Source: Mycobacterium paragordonae | GTDB lineage: Bacteria; Actinomycetota; Actinomycetes; Mycobacteriales; Mycobacteriaceae | DNA: 64,000 nt | Direction of reading: 5' to 3' | Assembly (NCBI RefSeq): GCF_003614435.1 | Contig: NZ_CP025546.1 | Coordinates: 2,666,001-2,730,000, forward strand | Shown here: piece by piece, positions 47,427-59,084 of the stretch | Numbering within the stretch: the stretch's first letter is position 1 | How the letters are laid out: the number at the start of each line of letters is the position of its first letter | Notes under the pieces: generated by a model | What the model was told of the DNA's origin: nothing | The model's input: the letters and a program-made list of their open reading frames with translations, nothing else | Database searches by the model: none | Translations under genes and position numbers: made by a program

Positions 47427-47852
47427 ATGGACCGGCCCGCAGCCACCGGCAGCCAGGCTGATTGTGTGCTGCGCCTGATCGCTCAGATCTGCAAGCGCAC
47501 CAATCTGCAGATGGACATCTATCAACGGGCGATTGTCATCGCGGAGACCGAAGGCCGCGCCGACCGGGTGCGTGATCTTCGGCGGTTCCTGGGGATGCAG
47601 CGCCAGGACCGACAGCTGCTGGACGAGCTGATTCAACGTCTACAGGGTCCGCGAGTCACGCCGCGTCCACGGTGTGTGGGCAGCGACCGCAGTCGGTCGC
47701 TGGGGGCGGCGGGCAAGCCATCCGTGCGCACTGAGGGGTCGCGCGGATGGCGTTCCCGCTGGCAGGCTTCCGGGGCGGTTCGCCGCGTCCGGCCGGGCGA
47801 CCGGACGGCGCTGTCCGGCCCGGAAGGCGCGGGAGGTCCGGTGCTTCGCTGA
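47427..47852 (+). CDS. Small hypothetical protein
   Basis: A 141-residue frame starts at ATG 47427, preceded by GAAAGAGG. The first 75 residues look like a genuine helical protein (CVLRLIAQICKRTNLQMDIYQ, then VRDLRRFLGMQRQDRQLLDELIQRL). The remainder is Arg/Gly/Ser-rich and could be disordered. No family was recognised. It lies between the PucR regulator and the DUF3556 gene, all on the same strand. An antisense open frame (47385-47636) exists but has weaker character. Confidence 0.5.
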   Translation: MDRPAATGSQADCVLRLIAQICKRTNLQMDIYQRAIVIAETEGRADRVRDLRRFLGMQRQDRQLLDELIQRLQGPRVTPRPRCVGSDRSRSLGAAGKPSVRTEGSRGWRSRWQASGAVRRVRPGDRTALSGPEGAGGPVLR

Positions 47853-47988
47853 ATCACCATATAAGCCAATAACATTCACCGGGTTGGGAGCGGGCTTCCG
47901 AAACTCGGCCGATAGGCCTTCGGGTGGGCCGCATCGTGCCGATACATTGGACTGGCCACTAACGCTCCCTCCTGGAATGGGGCCAGCC

Positions 47989-49746
47989 ATGGGATTCATC
48001 TCACCGGACCTTCCCGACGTCGATCACGAGACTTGGCTGACGCTGCCACGGGCGACGCGGCTCGAGGTCGTCACCCGGCACTGGGCGGAGAACGGCTTCG
48101 GCACACCGTACGCGGTCTATCTGCTCTACCTCTTCAAGATCGGCCTGTATGTGGCGGCTCCGGCGGCCATCATCTCGCTGACCCCCGGTCTGGGCGGGCT
48201 TAGCCACATCGCCGACTGGTGGACGCAACCGATCGTGTACCAGAAGGTCATCATCTTCACCCTGCTCTTCGAGGTTCTCGGGCTCGGTTGCGGGTCGGGG
48301 CCGCTCACCGGGCGCTTCATGCCGCCGATCGGCGGTGTCCTTTACTGGTTGCGCCCCAAGACGATTCGCCTGCCGGCCTGGCCCGACAAGGTGCCCCTGA
48401 CCCGCGGCGACTCGCGCGGCATCGTCGACGTCGCGCTGTACGCGGTCGTGCTGGGTAGCGCGGTGTGGGCGTTGTTGTCACCGGGGCACGGCGTGCCGGC
48501 GACGGCCGCCGGTGATGTCGGTCTGATCGACCCGCTTCTGGTCGTCCCGACGATCGTCGCCCTGGCGCTGCTGGGTCTTCGCGACAAAACCATCTTCCTG
48601 GCCGCCCGCGGCGAACACTACTGGCTGAAGCTGTTCGTGTTCTTCTTCCCGTTCACCGATCAGATCGCCGCGTTCAAGATCATCATGCTGTTCCTCTGGT
48701 GGGGCGCGGCGACTTCCAAACTCAACCACCACTTCCCCTACGTGGTGGCCGTAATGACAAGCAACAACGCATTACTGCGCAGCCGACTGTTCCTACCGGT
48801 CAAGCACCTGCTCTACCGCGACCACGTCAACGATCTGCGGCCCACCTGGCTGCCGAAGTTCATGGCCCACGTCGGCGGCACCACAGCGGAATTCATCGTT
48901 CCCACGGTGCTGGTGTTCTTCGCCGGCGATCACCCGTGGCGCTGGTTCCTGATCGGATTCATGGTGATCTTCCACCTCAACATCCTGTCCAACCTCCCGA
49001 TGGGAGTTCCGTTGGAGTGGAACGTTTTCTTCATCTTCTCGCTGTTCTATCTGTTCGGGCATTACGGCGCGATCCGCGCCACAGACCTGAGACAGCCACT
49101 GTTGTTGGCCCTCATCGCGATCGCGGTCGCCATCGTCATCGTGGGAAACATGTTCCCCGAGAAGATCTCGTTCCTTCCCGCGATGCGCTACTACGCCGGA
49201 AACTGGGCCACCAGCACCTGGTGTTTCCGCACGGGCGCCGAGGACAAAATCGAAGCCAACGTGGTGAAAAGCTCTGCGCTGGTTGTCAATCAGCTCACCA
49301 AGCTGTACGGCGCGCCGACCGCCGAGGTGATGTCTGACAAAGTGGGGGCATTCCGGGCGATGCACACCCACGGCCGCGCGCTCAACGGCCTGCTGCCCCG
49401 AGCGATCGACAACGAGGCCGATTACCGGGTGCGGGACGGTGAAATCGTGGCTGGGCCACTGGTCGGGTGGAACTTCGGCGAGGGTCACCTCCACAACGAA
49501 CAGCTGTTGGAGGCACTGCAGCGGCGCTGCGACTTCGAGGACGGCGACGTCCGCGTCATCGTCCTCGAGGGTCAGCCGATCCACATTCAGAAGCAGTGGT
49601 ATCGCATCGTCGATGCCAAGTCCGGTCTCATCGAATCCGGCTACGTGGACGTCAGCGAGATGCTGACCCGCCAGCCGTGGCCGGAACCCGGCGACGACTT
49701 TCCGGTGCACGTCACCACCGAGCCCGTCGTCCACGGAACCTCATGA
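47989..49746 (+). CDS. DUF3556 multipass membrane protein (Rv1431-like)
   Basis: The 585-residue protein has an N-terminal amphipathic region, then about ten hydrophobic segments between residues 45 and 400. A soluble C-terminal domain of about 180 residues (TWCFRTGAEDKIEANVVKSS onward) follows, with MHTHGR and GWNFGEGHLHN motifs rich in His. This composition matches the actinobacterial DUF3556 family, represented by Rv1431. I place the start at ATG 47989 (GGGG upstream); ATG 47977 is also possible. It is coupled by ATGA to a CrtI-like oxidoreductase, suggesting joint action on a membrane lipid or isoprenoid. Function unknown. Confidence 0.88.
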   Translation: MGFISPDLPDVDHETWLTLPRATRLEVVTRHWAENGFGTPYAVYLLYLFKIGLYVAAPAAIISLTPGLGGLSHIADWWTQPIVYQKVIIFTLLFEVLGLGCGSGPLTGRFMPPIGGVLYWLRPKTIRLPAWPDKVPLTRGDSRGIVDVALYAVVLGSAVWALLSPGHGVPATAAGDVGLIDPLLVVPTIVALALLGLRDKTIFLAARGEHYWLKLFVFFFPFTDQIAAFKIIMLFLWWGAATSKLNHHFPYVVAVMTSNNALLRSRLFLPVKHLLYRDHVNDLRPTWLPKFMAHVGGTTAEFIVPTVLVFFAGDHPWRWFLIGFMVIFHLNILSNLPMGVPLEWNVFFIFSLFYLFGHYGAIRATDLRQPLLLALIAIAVAIVIVGNMFPEKISFLPAMRYYAGNWATSTWCFRTGAEDKIEANVVKSSALVVNQLTKLYGAPTAEVMSDKVGAFRAMHTHGRALNGLLPRAIDNEADYRVRDGEIVAGPLVGWNFGEGHLHNEQLLEALQRRCDFEDGDVRVIVLEGQPIHIQKQWYRIVDAKSGLIESGYVDVSEMLTRQPWPEPGDDFPVHVTTEPVVHGTS

Positions 49747-51161
49747 CCAAAGCCATCATCGTCGGTGCCGGGCCAAATGGTCTGGCCGCGGCGATTCACC
49801 TGGCCCGCCAGGGCATCGATGTGCACGTCCTGGAGGCCCAGGACACCATCGGCGGGGGAGTACAGTCAGGCGAACTGACAGTGCCCGGCGTCATTCACGA
49901 CCACTGCTCGGCGTTTCACCCGCTGGGTGTCGGATCACCGTTCTGGCAGGAGATCGATCTGCTGAGCTACGGATTGACCTGGAAATGGCCGGAGGCCGAC
50001 TGCGCCCATCCGCTCGACGACGGTTCCGTCGGCATGCTGTATCAGTCGGTTGCCAAGACCGCCAAGGGAATGGGCGCCGACCGCCGACGTTGGCGGGCCG
50101 CCGTCGGCGGGTTAGCGAAAGGATTCGACGACCTGGCCGAGGATCTGCTGCGGCCGGTCATCAACATTCCGCGGCATCCGTTGCGGCTCGCGTCGTTCGG
50201 TCCGCGCGCTCTGCTACCCGCCACCACGGTCGCCGGCTATTTCCGCACCGAACAGGCACGAGCGCTCTTCGGCGGAGCGGCCGCACACGCCTACACCCGA
50301 CTGGACCGGCCATTGACCGCCTCACTGGGATTGATGATCCTGGCCAGCGGGCATCGTTACGGCTGGCCCGTCGCCAAAGGCGGGTCCGGCGCGATCACCA
50401 AAGCGCTGGCCGCGGCCCTGGACGCCGTCGGAGGACGGGTCACCACCGGTGTCAAGGTCACCCGCCGTCGCGACATCCCGACCGCCGACATCGTCATGCT
50501 CGACCTGAGCCCCGCCCAGGTGCTGGGGATCTACGGCGATGCGATGCCCACCCGGATCAAACGGTCCTATAGCCGTTACCGCGAGGGGTCCTCGGCATTC
50601 AAAGTCGACTTCGCCATCGAGGGCGACATCCCCTGGACGAATCCGGACTGTGCCAAAGCGGGGACCGTGCATCTCGGCGGCAGCTTCGAGGAGGTTGCCG
50701 ACACCGAACGGCGGCGCGCGCAGGGCACCATGGTCGAGCGCCCGTTCGTGTTGCTCGGTCAGCAGTATCTGGCTGACCCGACACGATCGGCGGGCAACAT
50801 CAACCCGGTCTACGCCTACGCGCACGTGCCATTCGGTTACACCGGCGATGCGACCGCGGCGGTCGTCGATCAGATCGAACGGTTCGCGCCGGGATTCCGC
50901 GACCGCATCATCGCCACGGTGAGCACCGGCACGGCTGAGCTGGAAGCCCGAAACGCCAGTTACATCGGCGGCGACATCATCGGCGGCGCCAACGACAAGC
51001 TGCAGATCCTGTTCCGGCCACGCATCGCGATCGATCCCTATCGCATCGGCGTGCCGGGGGTGTATCTCTGCTCACAATCGGCGCCGCCGGGAGCCGGCAT
51101 TCACGGACTGTGCGGCTACCACGCGGCCGAGTCAGCGCTGCGCTGGCTCCAGACGACCTGA
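49743..51161 (+). CDS. FAD-dependent oxidoreductase of the phytoene-desaturase type (Rv1432-like)
   Basis: The 472-residue flavoprotein begins [20 protein letters not shown], the FAD Rossmann motif, with a C-terminal [20 protein letters not shown] motif typical of CrtI-like amine oxidase/desaturase enzymes. Length and place match Rv1432. It is translationally coupled to the DUF3556 membrane protein. It is not accompanied by phytoene synthase or other carotenoid genes in the window, so carotenoid desaturation is unlikely to be its only possible role. Lipid or retinoid-like oxidation is inference. Confidence 0.92.
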   Translation: MTKAIIVGAGPNGLAAAIHLARQGIDVHVLEAQDTIGGGVQSGELTVPGVIHDHCSAFHPLGVGSPFWQEIDLLSYGLTWKWPEADCAHPLDDGSVGMLYQSVAKTAKGMGADRRRWRAAVGGLAKGFDDLAEDLLRPVINIPRHPLRLASFGPRALLPATTVAGYFRTEQARALFGGAAAHAYTRLDRPLTASLGLMILASGHRYGWPVAKGGSGAITKALAAALDAVGGRVTTGVKVTRRRDIPTADIVMLDLSPAQVLGIYGDAMPTRIKRSYSRYREGSSAFKVDFAIEGDIPWTNPDCAKAGTVHLGGSFEEVADTERRRAQGTMVERPFVLLGQQYLADPTRSAGNINPVYAYAHVPFGYTGDATAAVVDQIERFAPGFRDRIIATVSTGTAELEARNASYIGGDIIGGANDKLQILFRPRIAIDPYRIGVPGVYLCSQSAPPGAGIHGLCGYHAAESALRWLQTT

Positions 51162-51194
51162 CGAGGCTGCCTCAGCGCCGCCCCTGCAACGAGG

Positions 51195-52067
51195 TCAGCC
51201 GTTCGGTCCGGGCATAACCGGCTGGCCGGGCACCGGTCCACCCGTCGGCGCCGGACCGGTCGGTGCGCCCTTCCCGGTCCCGGACATGGTGGTGATCGGG
51301 GCCACCGGCACACCGGCCGGCACGGGTGCACCGACGGGGACGGGTCCGGCGATTGGCACTGGGGCCCCGACGGGCACCGGAGCGCCGATCGGCACGGGTG
51401 CGCCGACGGGAACCGGAGCGCCGATCGGGACTGGTGCGCCAACCGGTACGGGGGCGCCGATGGGGACCGGAGCGCCGACCGGGACGGGTGCGCCCACCGG
51501 TACAGGTGCGCCGACGGGGACCGGGGCGCCGACGGGCACCGGTGCCGCTACCGGCCCGGGTACCACCACCGGAGCGACCGCGGGCACGGCTGCCGCACCC
51601 ACCGGTCCAGGCACCACGACGGGAGCACCGACACCGGACATACCGGTAATGGGCGCGCTCGCGGGGCCACAGTTCTCCACGGGCGTTGTTCCTGCAGCGG
51701 GTGCCGGTCCACCGGGCCCGGCTGCCGGGGCCGCCGGCCCACCGGCCGGAACTCCGCCGGCTCCAGCGGCTCCACCAGCGGCCGGAGCGCCTGCCGCGCC
51801 CGCCGCCGGGCCGCCGTACGCGCAGCATGCCGGCGCACCGCCCGCGCCTGCCGGGCCGGCGCCTGCCGCGCCAGGGGCGCCCGCGCCGGGAACTCCCGCG
51901 GGAACGCCGTCCGCTGCGCCGGCGGTGCCTGACATTCCCTGGATGCACGCGTGACCGCCGGTCTTCAGCGGCACCGCCACCGCGGTCGGGCTCAGCGACA
52001 ATGCGGCGCCGCACACCCCCGCGGCGGCAGCAATTACCTTGAGGTTGAATCGATCGAAGATCGTCAT
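51195..52067 (-). CDS. Secreted Pro/Val/Gly/Ala-rich repeat protein (Rv1435c-like)
   Basis: The 290-residue protein starts at ATG 52067 with GAGGAGC upstream, and carries a signal peptide (residues 1-31, ending near SPTAVA). Two low-complexity parts follow. The first is Ala/Gly/Pro-rich, with a CC pair and single Cys residues. The second (about 190-270) is a run of six-residue VPVGAP / VPIGAP repeats. M. tuberculosis has a Pro-Gly-Val-rich secreted protein (Rv1435c) at this position, directly upstream of gap. The repeated units at 51310-51540 invite length variation. Function unknown; a cell-wall or matrix role is possible. The strong antisense frame is an artefact of the repeats. Confidence 0.88.
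   Translation of the reverse strand: MTIFDRFNLKVIAAAAGVCGAALSLSPTAVAVPLKTGGHACIQGMSGTAGAADGVPAGVPGAGAPGAAGAGPAGAGGAPACCAYGGPAAGAAGAPAAGGAAGAGGVPAGGPAAPAAGPGGPAPAAGTTPVENCGPASAPITGMSGVGAPVVVPGPVGAAAVPAVAPVVVPGPVAAPVPVGAPVPVGAPVPVGAPVPVGAPVPIGAPVPVGAPVPIGAPVPVGAPVPIGAPVPVGAPVPIAGPVPVGAPVPAGVPVAPITTMSGTGKGAPTGPAPTGGPVPGQPVMPGPNG
51310..51545. repeat. 18-bp coding tandem repeats encoding [12 protein letters not shown]
   Basis: A run of about a dozen imperfect 18-bp units, each reading on the minus strand as Val-Pro-Val/Ile-Gly-Ala-Pro, lies inside the secreted protein gene. Units alternate Val and Ile codons in a partly regular pattern, consistent with expansion by slippage or unequal crossover. 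Such arrays commonly vary in copy number between strains. Confidence 0.75.
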
Positions 52068-53354
<1,287 letters not shown>

Positions 53355-53356
53355 CC

Positions 53357-54595
53357 GTGAGCGTCCCAACTCTGGAAGACCTTCTCGCGGAAGGTGTTTC
53401 GGGTCGTGGCGTGCTGGTGCGCTCGGACCTGAACGTGCCACTGGACGATGACGGAAACATCACCGACGCCGGGCGGATCACCGCCTCGGTGCCGACGCTG
53501 AAGGCACTGCTGGAGGCCGGCGCCAAGGTGGTCGTCACCGCCCACCTGGGCCGTCCCAAGGACGGGCCCGACCCGAAGTACTCGCTGGCACCGGTCGCCG
53601 CGGCGCTCGGCGAACAACTGGGCCGGCACGTGCAGTTGGCAGGGGATGTCGTAGGCACCGACGCGTTGGCCCGCGCCGAGGGGCTCACCGACGGTGACAT
53701 TCTGTTGCTGGAGAACATCCGCTTCGACAAGCGCGAGACCAGCAAGGACGACGGCGAACGCCTCGCCCTGGCCCGGCAGCTCGCCGAATTGGTCTGGCCC
53801 GGCGGAGCCTTCGTCTCCGACGGCTTCGGTGTGGTGCACCGCAAACAGGCCTCGGTGTACGACGTCGCCACGCTGTTGCCGCACTATGCGGGCACGCTGG
53901 TCGCCGACGAGATCAAGGTGCTGAAGCAGCTGACCAGTTCCACCGAGCGGCCCTACGCGGTGGTGCTGGGCGGGTCGAAGGTGTCCGACAAGCTGGGCGT
54001 GATCGAGTCGCTGGCCACCAAGGCCGACAGCATCGTGATCGGCGGCGGCATGTGCTTCACCTTCCTTGCCGCACAGGGCTATTCGGTCGGCAAGTCGCTG
54101 CTCGAAGAGGACATGGTGGACACCTGCCGCAAGCTGCTGGACACCTATCACGACGTGTTGCGGTTGCCGGTCGACATCGTGGTGACGGAGAAGTTCGAGG
54201 CCGATTCACCACCACAGACGGTGGCCGCCAACGAGATTCCGAACGACCTGATGGGCCTGGACATCGGCCCGGGCTCGGTCAAGCGGTTCACCACCCTACT
54301 GTCCAACGCCAAGACCGTGTTCTGGAACGGACCGATGGGTGTGTTCGAGTTCCCGGCCTACGCCGAGGGGACCCGCGGCGTTGCCGAGGCGATCGTCAAG
54401 GCGACCGGAAAGGGCGCGTTCAGCGTCGTCGGCGGCGGCGACTCCGCTGCGGCGGTGCGGGCTCTGAAAATTCCGGAAGACGCGTTCTCGCACATTTCCA
54501 CCGGCGGCGGTGCGTCGCTGGAATACCTTGAGGGCAAATCACTTCCGGGCATCGAGGTGCTCGGGGAGCCCCAGCCGACCGGAGGTGACTCGTGA
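53357..54595 (+). CDS. pgk: Phosphoglycerate kinase
   Basis: Pgk transfers the high-energy phosphate to ADP, making ATP and 3-phosphoglycerate. I place the start at the GTG at 53357, 2 nt after the gap stop, giving 412 residues, the M. tuberculosis length. An in-frame start inside gap is not plausible. Motifs: [19 protein letters not shown] at the N terminus, [37 protein letters not shown] and the nucleotide-binding [11 protein letters not shown]. Stop overlaps the tpiA start by GTGA. Confidence 0.98.
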   Translation: MSVPTLEDLLAEGVSGRGVLVRSDLNVPLDDDGNITDAGRITASVPTLKALLEAGAKVVVTAHLGRPKDGPDPKYSLAPVAAALGEQLGRHVQLAGDVVGTDALARAEGLTDGDILLLENIRFDKRETSKDDGERLALARQLAELVWPGGAFVSDGFGVVHRKQASVYDVATLLPHYAGTLVADEIKVLKQLTSSTERPYAVVLGGSKVSDKLGVIESLATKADSIVIGGGMCFTFLAAQGYSVGKSLLEEDMVDTCRKLLDTYHDVLRLPVDIVVTEKFEADSPPQTVAANEIPNDLMGLDIGPGSVKRFTTLLSNAKTVFWNGPMGVFEFPAYAEGTRGVAEAIVKATGKGAFSVVGGGDSAAAVRALKIPEDAFSHISTGGGASLEYLEGKSLPGIEVLGEPQPTGGDS

Positions 54596-55377
54596 GCCGC
54601 AAGCCGTTGATCGCCGGCAACTGGAAGATGAACCTCAATCACTTCGAGGCGATCGCGCTGGTGCAGAAGATCGCATTCTCGTTGCCGGACAAGTACTTCG
54701 ACAAGGTCGATGTCACGGTCATCCCACCGTTCACCGACCTGCGCAGCGTGCAGACCCTGGTCGACGGCGACAAACTGCGCCTGACCTACGGCGCACAGGA
54801 CCTGTCGCAACACGACTCCGGCGCCTATACGGGTGACATCAGCGGGGCATTCCTGGCCAAGCTGGGATGCAGCTTCGTCGTGGTCGGGCACTCCGAACGC
54901 CGCACCTACCACAACGAGGACGACGCGCTGGTGGCCGCCAAAGCCGCCGCCGCGCTCAAGCACGAGCTGACCCCCATCGTCTGCGTCGGCGAGCATCTCG
55001 AGGTCCGCGAGGCCGGAAACCACGTGTCGCACAACATCGAGCAGCTGCGCGGGTCGCTGGCGGGGTTGTCAGCGGAGCAGATCGACAAGGTCGTCATCGC
55101 GTACGAACCGGTCTGGGCGATCGGCACCGGCCGGGTGGCCAGTTCGGCCGACGCTCAGGAGGTGTGCGCGGCGATCCGTAAAGAGCTTGCCGCGCTGGCC
55201 TCACCACAGATCGCCCAGTCCGTCCGGGTGCTTTACGGCGGCTCGATGAACGCCAAGAACGTCGGCGACCTGGTCGCTCAGGAGGACATTGACGGCGGTC
55301 TGGTCGGCGGCGCATCGCTGGACGGCGAGCAGTTCGCGACGCTGGCGGCGATCGCTGCCGGGGGACCGCTGCCGTAA
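54592..55377 (+). CDS. tpiA: Triosephosphate isomerase
   Basis: TpiA interconverts dihydroxyacetone phosphate and glyceraldehyde 3-phosphate. It is 261 residues, starting at a GTG that overlaps the pgk stop. All catalytic elements are present: IAGNWKMN with the active Lys, VVVGHSERR with the electrophilic His, [11 protein letters not shown] with the base Glu, and the C-terminal [11 protein letters not shown] and GGLVGGASL phosphate loops. It ends the gap-pgk-tpiA operon and is convergent with the reversed small membrane gene at 55414. Confidence 0.98.
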   Translation: MSRKPLIAGNWKMNLNHFEAIALVQKIAFSLPDKYFDKVDVTVIPPFTDLRSVQTLVDGDKLRLTYGAQDLSQHDSGAYTGDISGAFLAKLGCSFVVVGHSERRTYHNEDDALVAAKAAAALKHELTPIVCVGEHLEVREAGNHVSHNIEQLRGSLAGLSAEQIDKVVIAYEPVWAIGTGRVASSADAQEVCAAIRKELAALASPQIAQSVRVLYGGSMNAKNVGDLVAQEDIDGGLVGGASLDGEQFATLAAIAAGGPLP

Positions 55378-55413
55378 GGGGCTGAGAGTCCCTGGGGTGG
55401 CTCGCGCCCTACG

Positions 55414-55842
55414 TCAGATTGCGATAAGCAACAGCAGCAGGGGAAAGACGAACACCAGGGCCAGCAATATGACCATCAACGCCACGGTGATGCCGACACC
55501 GTTGTAGCTCTGCGGTGGCGCACCGAGCGAACCGGGGCTGAACCCCCAGACCGGCGCCTTGTATTCGAGTTCGACCCAGTGCCCCGGGTAGACGTCGACC
55601 AGGGTGTCGGCCGGCCCGATCTGTGCTGGCAGCCAGTACGGCACGTGCACGTGCACCCGGTGCTGACCAGGCCGCACCGGCACCACGTTGCGACCCCACG
55701 ACAACGGTGGTCCCTCGTAGCCGTCTATCAGGAGCTTGGGCTTGAACAAGGCCAGCATGAACGACAGCGGCATGAACTGGGTGGTGATCACGACGCCCTC
55801 GGCCGGCCACGACGATTGGCCCTGCTGGGCCGGCCAGCTCAT
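55414..55842 (-). CDS. Conserved small membrane-anchored protein (Rv1439c-like)
   Basis: The 142-residue protein has a soluble beta-rich portion (VPVRPGQHRVHVHVPYWLPAQ and VDVYPGHWVELEYKAP), followed by one strongly hydrophobic C-terminal segment (about 117-142), giving a tail-anchored topology. Position and size match the conserved Rv1439c. No family function is known. It lies 7 bp downstream of secG on the same strand, so the two are probably co-transcribed away from the glycolytic operon. Confidence 0.82.
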   Translation of the reverse strand: MSWPAQQGQSSWPAEGVVITTQFMPLSFMLALFKPKLLIDGYEGPPLSWGRNVVPVRPGQHRVHVHVPYWLPAQIGPADTLVDVYPGHWVELEYKAPVWGFSPGSLGAPPQSYNGVGITVALMVILLALVFVFPLLLLLIAI

Positions 55843-55849
55843 GACGTGC

Positions 55850-56083
55850 CTAGCGGTACTTGATCAGCAGTGCCATGCCGACGATGGACACCAGCCAGAT
55901 ACCCACGATGAACAGGGTCAACCGGTCCAGGTTCTTCTCCACGACCGTCGACCCGGACAGGCTCGACTGCACACCACCGCCGAACAGCGTCGACAGCCCG
56001 CCACCCTTGGCGCGGTGCAGCAGCACCAGCAACACCACCAGCAGGCTGGTGACCACCAGGGTGATCTGTAGAGCCAATTCCAT
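55850..56083 (-). CDS. secG: Preprotein translocase subunit SecG
   Basis: SecG is a small non-essential component of the SecYEG channel. The 77-residue protein has two membrane segments (about 4-22 and 55-75) with the family loop RAKGGGLSTLFGGGVQSSLSGSTVVEKNLDR between them. The ATG at 56083 gives the expected length. In Corynebacterium and, as I recall, M. tuberculosis, secG runs in the same direction as tpiA and ppc. Here it is on the opposite strand, facing away from ppc. The frame remains open upstream to 56626 but that part is a shadow of ppc. Confidence 0.94.
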   Translation of the reverse strand: MELALQITLVVTSLLVVLLVLLHRAKGGGLSTLFGGGVQSSLSGSTVVEKNLDRLTLFIVGIWLVSIVGMALLIKYR

Positions 56084-56147
56084 AACGGGCAGCCTACCGA
56101 ATGCAGGCAAAAGGCTCGCGACCGGCAAGCGATGGGGCGGCACCCGT

Positions 56148-56206
56148 GCCCAAATGGCCGACGCCAAATAGCCGACGCCCAAATAGCCGACGCCCAAATA
56201 GCCGAC
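56148..56206. repeat. Four tandem 15-bp repeats between secG and ppc
   Basis: Units 56148-56162, 56163-56176 (one base shorter), 56177-56191 and 56192-56206 each read GCCCAAATAGCCGAC or differ by a single base. The array fills the centre of the 151-bp divergent gap and ends 28 bp before the ppc start codon. It could be a regulatory array or a slippage-prone minisatellite. Confidence 0.85.
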
Positions 56207-56234
56207 TCGAAGGTCTGCACCGATACTTAGACGC

Positions 56235-59054
56235 ATGGTTGACGTGACCGATACCGCCCTGGACCCGATCGGCGACGTCCATCGCACCAAACTGGGGCGC
56301 GAGGCGACCGAGCCGATGCGCGCCGACATCAGGATGCTGGGCGCCATCCTCGGTGACACCGTGCGCGAGCAGAACGGCGAAGAGGTGTTCGACCTCGTCG
56401 AACGCGCACGGGTGGAATCGTTTCGGGTGCGGCGATCGGAGATCGACCGCAACGAGGTCTCACGCATGTTCGACGGCATCGACATCCGCCAGGCCATCCC
56501 GGTCATCCGGGCCTTCACCCATTTCGCGTTGCTGGCCAACGTCGCCGAGGACATCCACCGCGAACGGCGCCGCAGCATCCACGTCGCCGCCGGTGAGCCG
56601 CCACAGGACAGCAGCCTGGCCGCCACCTACGCGAAACTCGACTCGAAGAAAGAGTCGGGCGAACTCGACTCGGCGACCGTGGCCGAAGCCCTCGAGGGCG
56701 CGCTGGTCGCCCCGGTGATCACCGCCCACCCCACCGAGACCAGGCGCCGCACCGTCTTCGTCACCCAACACCGGATCACCGAGCTGATGCGGCTGCATGC
56801 CGAGGGCCACATCCAGACCGACAGCGGGCGCAGCATCGAAACCGAACTGCGCCGCCAGATTCTCACCCTCTGGCAGACCGCGATCATCCGGCTCTCCCGC
56901 CTGCAGATCAGCGACGAGATCGCGGCCGGCCTGCGCTATTACCCGGCCTCGTTCTTCGAGGTGATGCCCAAGGTCAACGCCGAAGTCCGGGAGGCACTGC
57001 GGGCCCGCTGGCCCGACGCCGACCTGCTGTCCGGGCCGATGCTGCAGCCGGGTTCCTGGATCGGCGGTGATCGCGACGGAAATCCCAATGTCACCGCCGA
57101 CGTGGTCCGGCTGGCCACCGGCAGTGCCGCCTACACCGCACTGGCCCACTACCTCGGCGAAGTCGACCAGCTCGAGCAGGAGCTGTCGATGTCGTCGCGG
57201 CTCCTCACGATCACGCCCGAACTCGCCGAATTGGCCGAAGGGTGCCAGGACAAGGCACGGGACGACGAGCCCTACCGCCGCGCGCTGCGGGTGATCCGTT
57301 CCCGGCTGAGCGCCACGGCTGCCGACATCCTCGACGAGCAACCGCGGCACACCCTCGACCTAGGCCTGCCGGCGTACGCCACACCCGGCGAGCTGCGGGC
57401 GGACCTCGACACCATCGACGCCTCACTGCGCACCCAAGGCAGTGCGGTCCTGGCCGATGACCGGCTGGCGTTGCTGCGGGAAGCCGTGCACGTCTTCGGT
57501 TTTCACCTGTCTGCCCTCGACCTGCGGCAGAACTCCGACGTGCACGAGGAAGTCGTCGCCGAACTGCTGGCCTGGTCCGGCGTGCACCCCGACTACACCT
57601 CGTTGCCCGAAGACGAACGCGTCGAGTTGTTGGTCGCCGAACTCGGCACCCGACGCCCGCTGGTACGCGCCGGTGCCAAGCTGTCGGAGTTGGCCCGCAA
57701 AGAACTCGACATCATCGGGGCGGCGACTTACGCCATCCAAACCTACGGTCCCGCAGCGGTTCCCAACTACGTCATCTCCATGTGCCGGTCGGTGTCGGAC
57801 GTGCTCGAAGCAGCCATTCTGATGAAAGAGGCCGGCCTGCTGGACGCGTCGGGAGACGAACCCTACTGCCCGGTCGGCATATCGCCGCTGTTCGAAACGA
57901 TCGACGACCTGCACAACGGGGCGTCGATCCTGCAGGCGATGCTGGATCTTCCGCTCTACCGCGCCATGGTGGCCGCCCGCGGTGACATGCAGGAGGTGAT
58001 GCTCGGCTACTCCGACTCCAACAAGGACGGCGGCTATATGGCCGCCAACTGGGCGGTGTACCGGGCGGAGCTCGCTCTGGTCGAAGCGGCCCGCAAGGGC
58101 GGAATCCGGTTGCGGCTCTTCCACGGTCGCGGTGGCACGGTGGGCCGCGGCGGTGGCCCCAGCTACCAGGCCATCCTGGCCCAGCCGCCGGGGGCGGTGA
58201 ATGGATCGCTTCGGCTCACCGAGCAGGGTGAGGTGATCGCCGCCAAGTACGCCGAACCGCAGGCGGCCCGGCGCAACTTGGAAAGCCTGCTGGCCGCGAC
58301 GCTGGAGTCGACGCTGCTCGACGTGGAAGGCCTCGGTGACGCGGCGGAGCCGGCCTATGCGGTGCTCGACGAGATCGCCACCCTGGCGCAGCGCGCCTAT
58401 GCCGAACTGGTGCATGACACACCGGGTTTCGTGGAGTATTTCAAGGCCTCCACGCCGGTCAGCGAGATCGGGTCGTTGAACATCGGCAGCCGGCCGTCGT
58501 CACGCAAGCCGACCGAATCGATCTCGGACCTGCGCGCCATCCCGTGGGTGCTGGCGTGGAGCCAGTCCCGGGTGATGCTGCCCGGCTGGTACGGCACCGG
58601 TACGGCGTTCGAGCAGTGGATCACCGCGGGACCGGACAGCGAAGAGGACCGGCTCGCGGTGCTGCACGAGCTCTACCAGCGGTGGCCGTTCTTCCGCAGC
58701 GTGCTGTCCAACATGGCGCAGGTGATGGCCAAGAGCGATCTCGGGCTGGCCGCCCGCTACGCCGAGCTGGTGGACGATGAATCGTTGCGCAGCAGGGTTT
58801 TCGACAAGATCGTCGACGAGCACCACCGCACCATCGCGATGTACAAGCGCATCACCGGCCAGGAGGACCTGCTGGCCGACAACCCGGCGCTGGCACGCTC
58901 GGTGTTCAACCGGTTCCCGTACCTGGAACCGCTGAACCATCTGCAGGTGGAGTTGCTGCGCCGCTACCGCGGGGGCGAGGACGACGAACTGATGCAGCGC
59001 GGCATCCTGCTGACCATGAACGGACTCGCCAGCGCGTTACGTAACAGCGGATAA
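56235..59054 (+). CDS. ppc: Phosphoenolpyruvate carboxylase
   Basis: Ppc carboxylates phosphoenolpyruvate to oxaloacetate and refills the TCA cycle. The 939-residue protein is family length. The two signatures are [12 protein letters not shown] with catalytic His165, and [18 protein letters not shown] in the second half. The [13 protein letters not shown] loop and C-terminal [15 protein letters not shown] are also conserved. The ATG at 56235 has no obvious Shine-Dalgarno, so translation may be leaderless. To my knowledge M. tuberculosis lacks this gene, whereas M. leprae and M. smegmatis have it. Confidence 0.98.
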   Translation: MVDVTDTALDPIGDVHRTKLGREATEPMRADIRMLGAILGDTVREQNGEEVFDLVERARVESFRVRRSEIDRNEVSRMFDGIDIRQAIPVIRAFTHFALLANVAEDIHRERRRSIHVAAGEPPQDSSLAATYAKLDSKKESGELDSATVAEALEGALVAPVITAHPTETRRRTVFVTQHRITELMRLHAEGHIQTDSGRSIETELRRQILTLWQTAIIRLSRLQISDEIAAGLRYYPASFFEVMPKVNAEVREALRARWPDADLLSGPMLQPGSWIGGDRDGNPNVTADVVRLATGSAAYTALAHYLGEVDQLEQELSMSSRLLTITPELAELAEGCQDKARDDEPYRRALRVIRSRLSATAADILDEQPRHTLDLGLPAYATPGELRADLDTIDASLRTQGSAVLADDRLALLREAVHVFGFHLSALDLRQNSDVHEEVVAELLAWSGVHPDYTSLPEDERVELLVAELGTRRPLVRAGAKLSELARKELDIIGAATYAIQTYGPAAVPNYVISMCRSVSDVLEAAILMKEAGLLDASGDEPYCPVGISPLFETIDDLHNGASILQAMLDLPLYRAMVAARGDMQEVMLGYSDSNKDGGYMAANWAVYRAELALVEAARKGGIRLRLFHGRGGTVGRGGGPSYQAILAQPPGAVNGSLRLTEQGEVIAAKYAEPQAARRNLESLLAATLESTLLDVEGLGDAAEPAYAVLDEIATLAQRAYAELVHDTPGFVEYFKASTPVSEIGSLNIGSRPSSRKPTESISDLRAIPWVLAWSQSRVMLPGWYGTGTAFEQWITAGPDSEEDRLAVLHELYQRWPFFRSVLSNMAQVMAKSDLGLAARYAELVDDESLRSRVFDKIVDEHHRTIAMYKRITGQEDLLADNPALARSVFNRFPYLEPLNHLQVELLRRYRGGEDDELMQRGILLTMNGLASALRNSG

Positions 59055-59084
59055 CGGGCAATCCCTTCGAGCGAAGGGAGCCCC

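Noticed and set aside
51310..51545. CRISPR-like repeat array
   Set aside because: Units are contiguous 18-bp coding repeats with no unique spacers and no cas genes nearby.
51286..51954. Plus-strand Thr-Gly-Thr-Gly-Ala-Pro repeat protein
   Set aside because: It is the antisense of the VPVGAP repeats and lacks a signal peptide or ribosome-binding site; the minus-strand gene has both.
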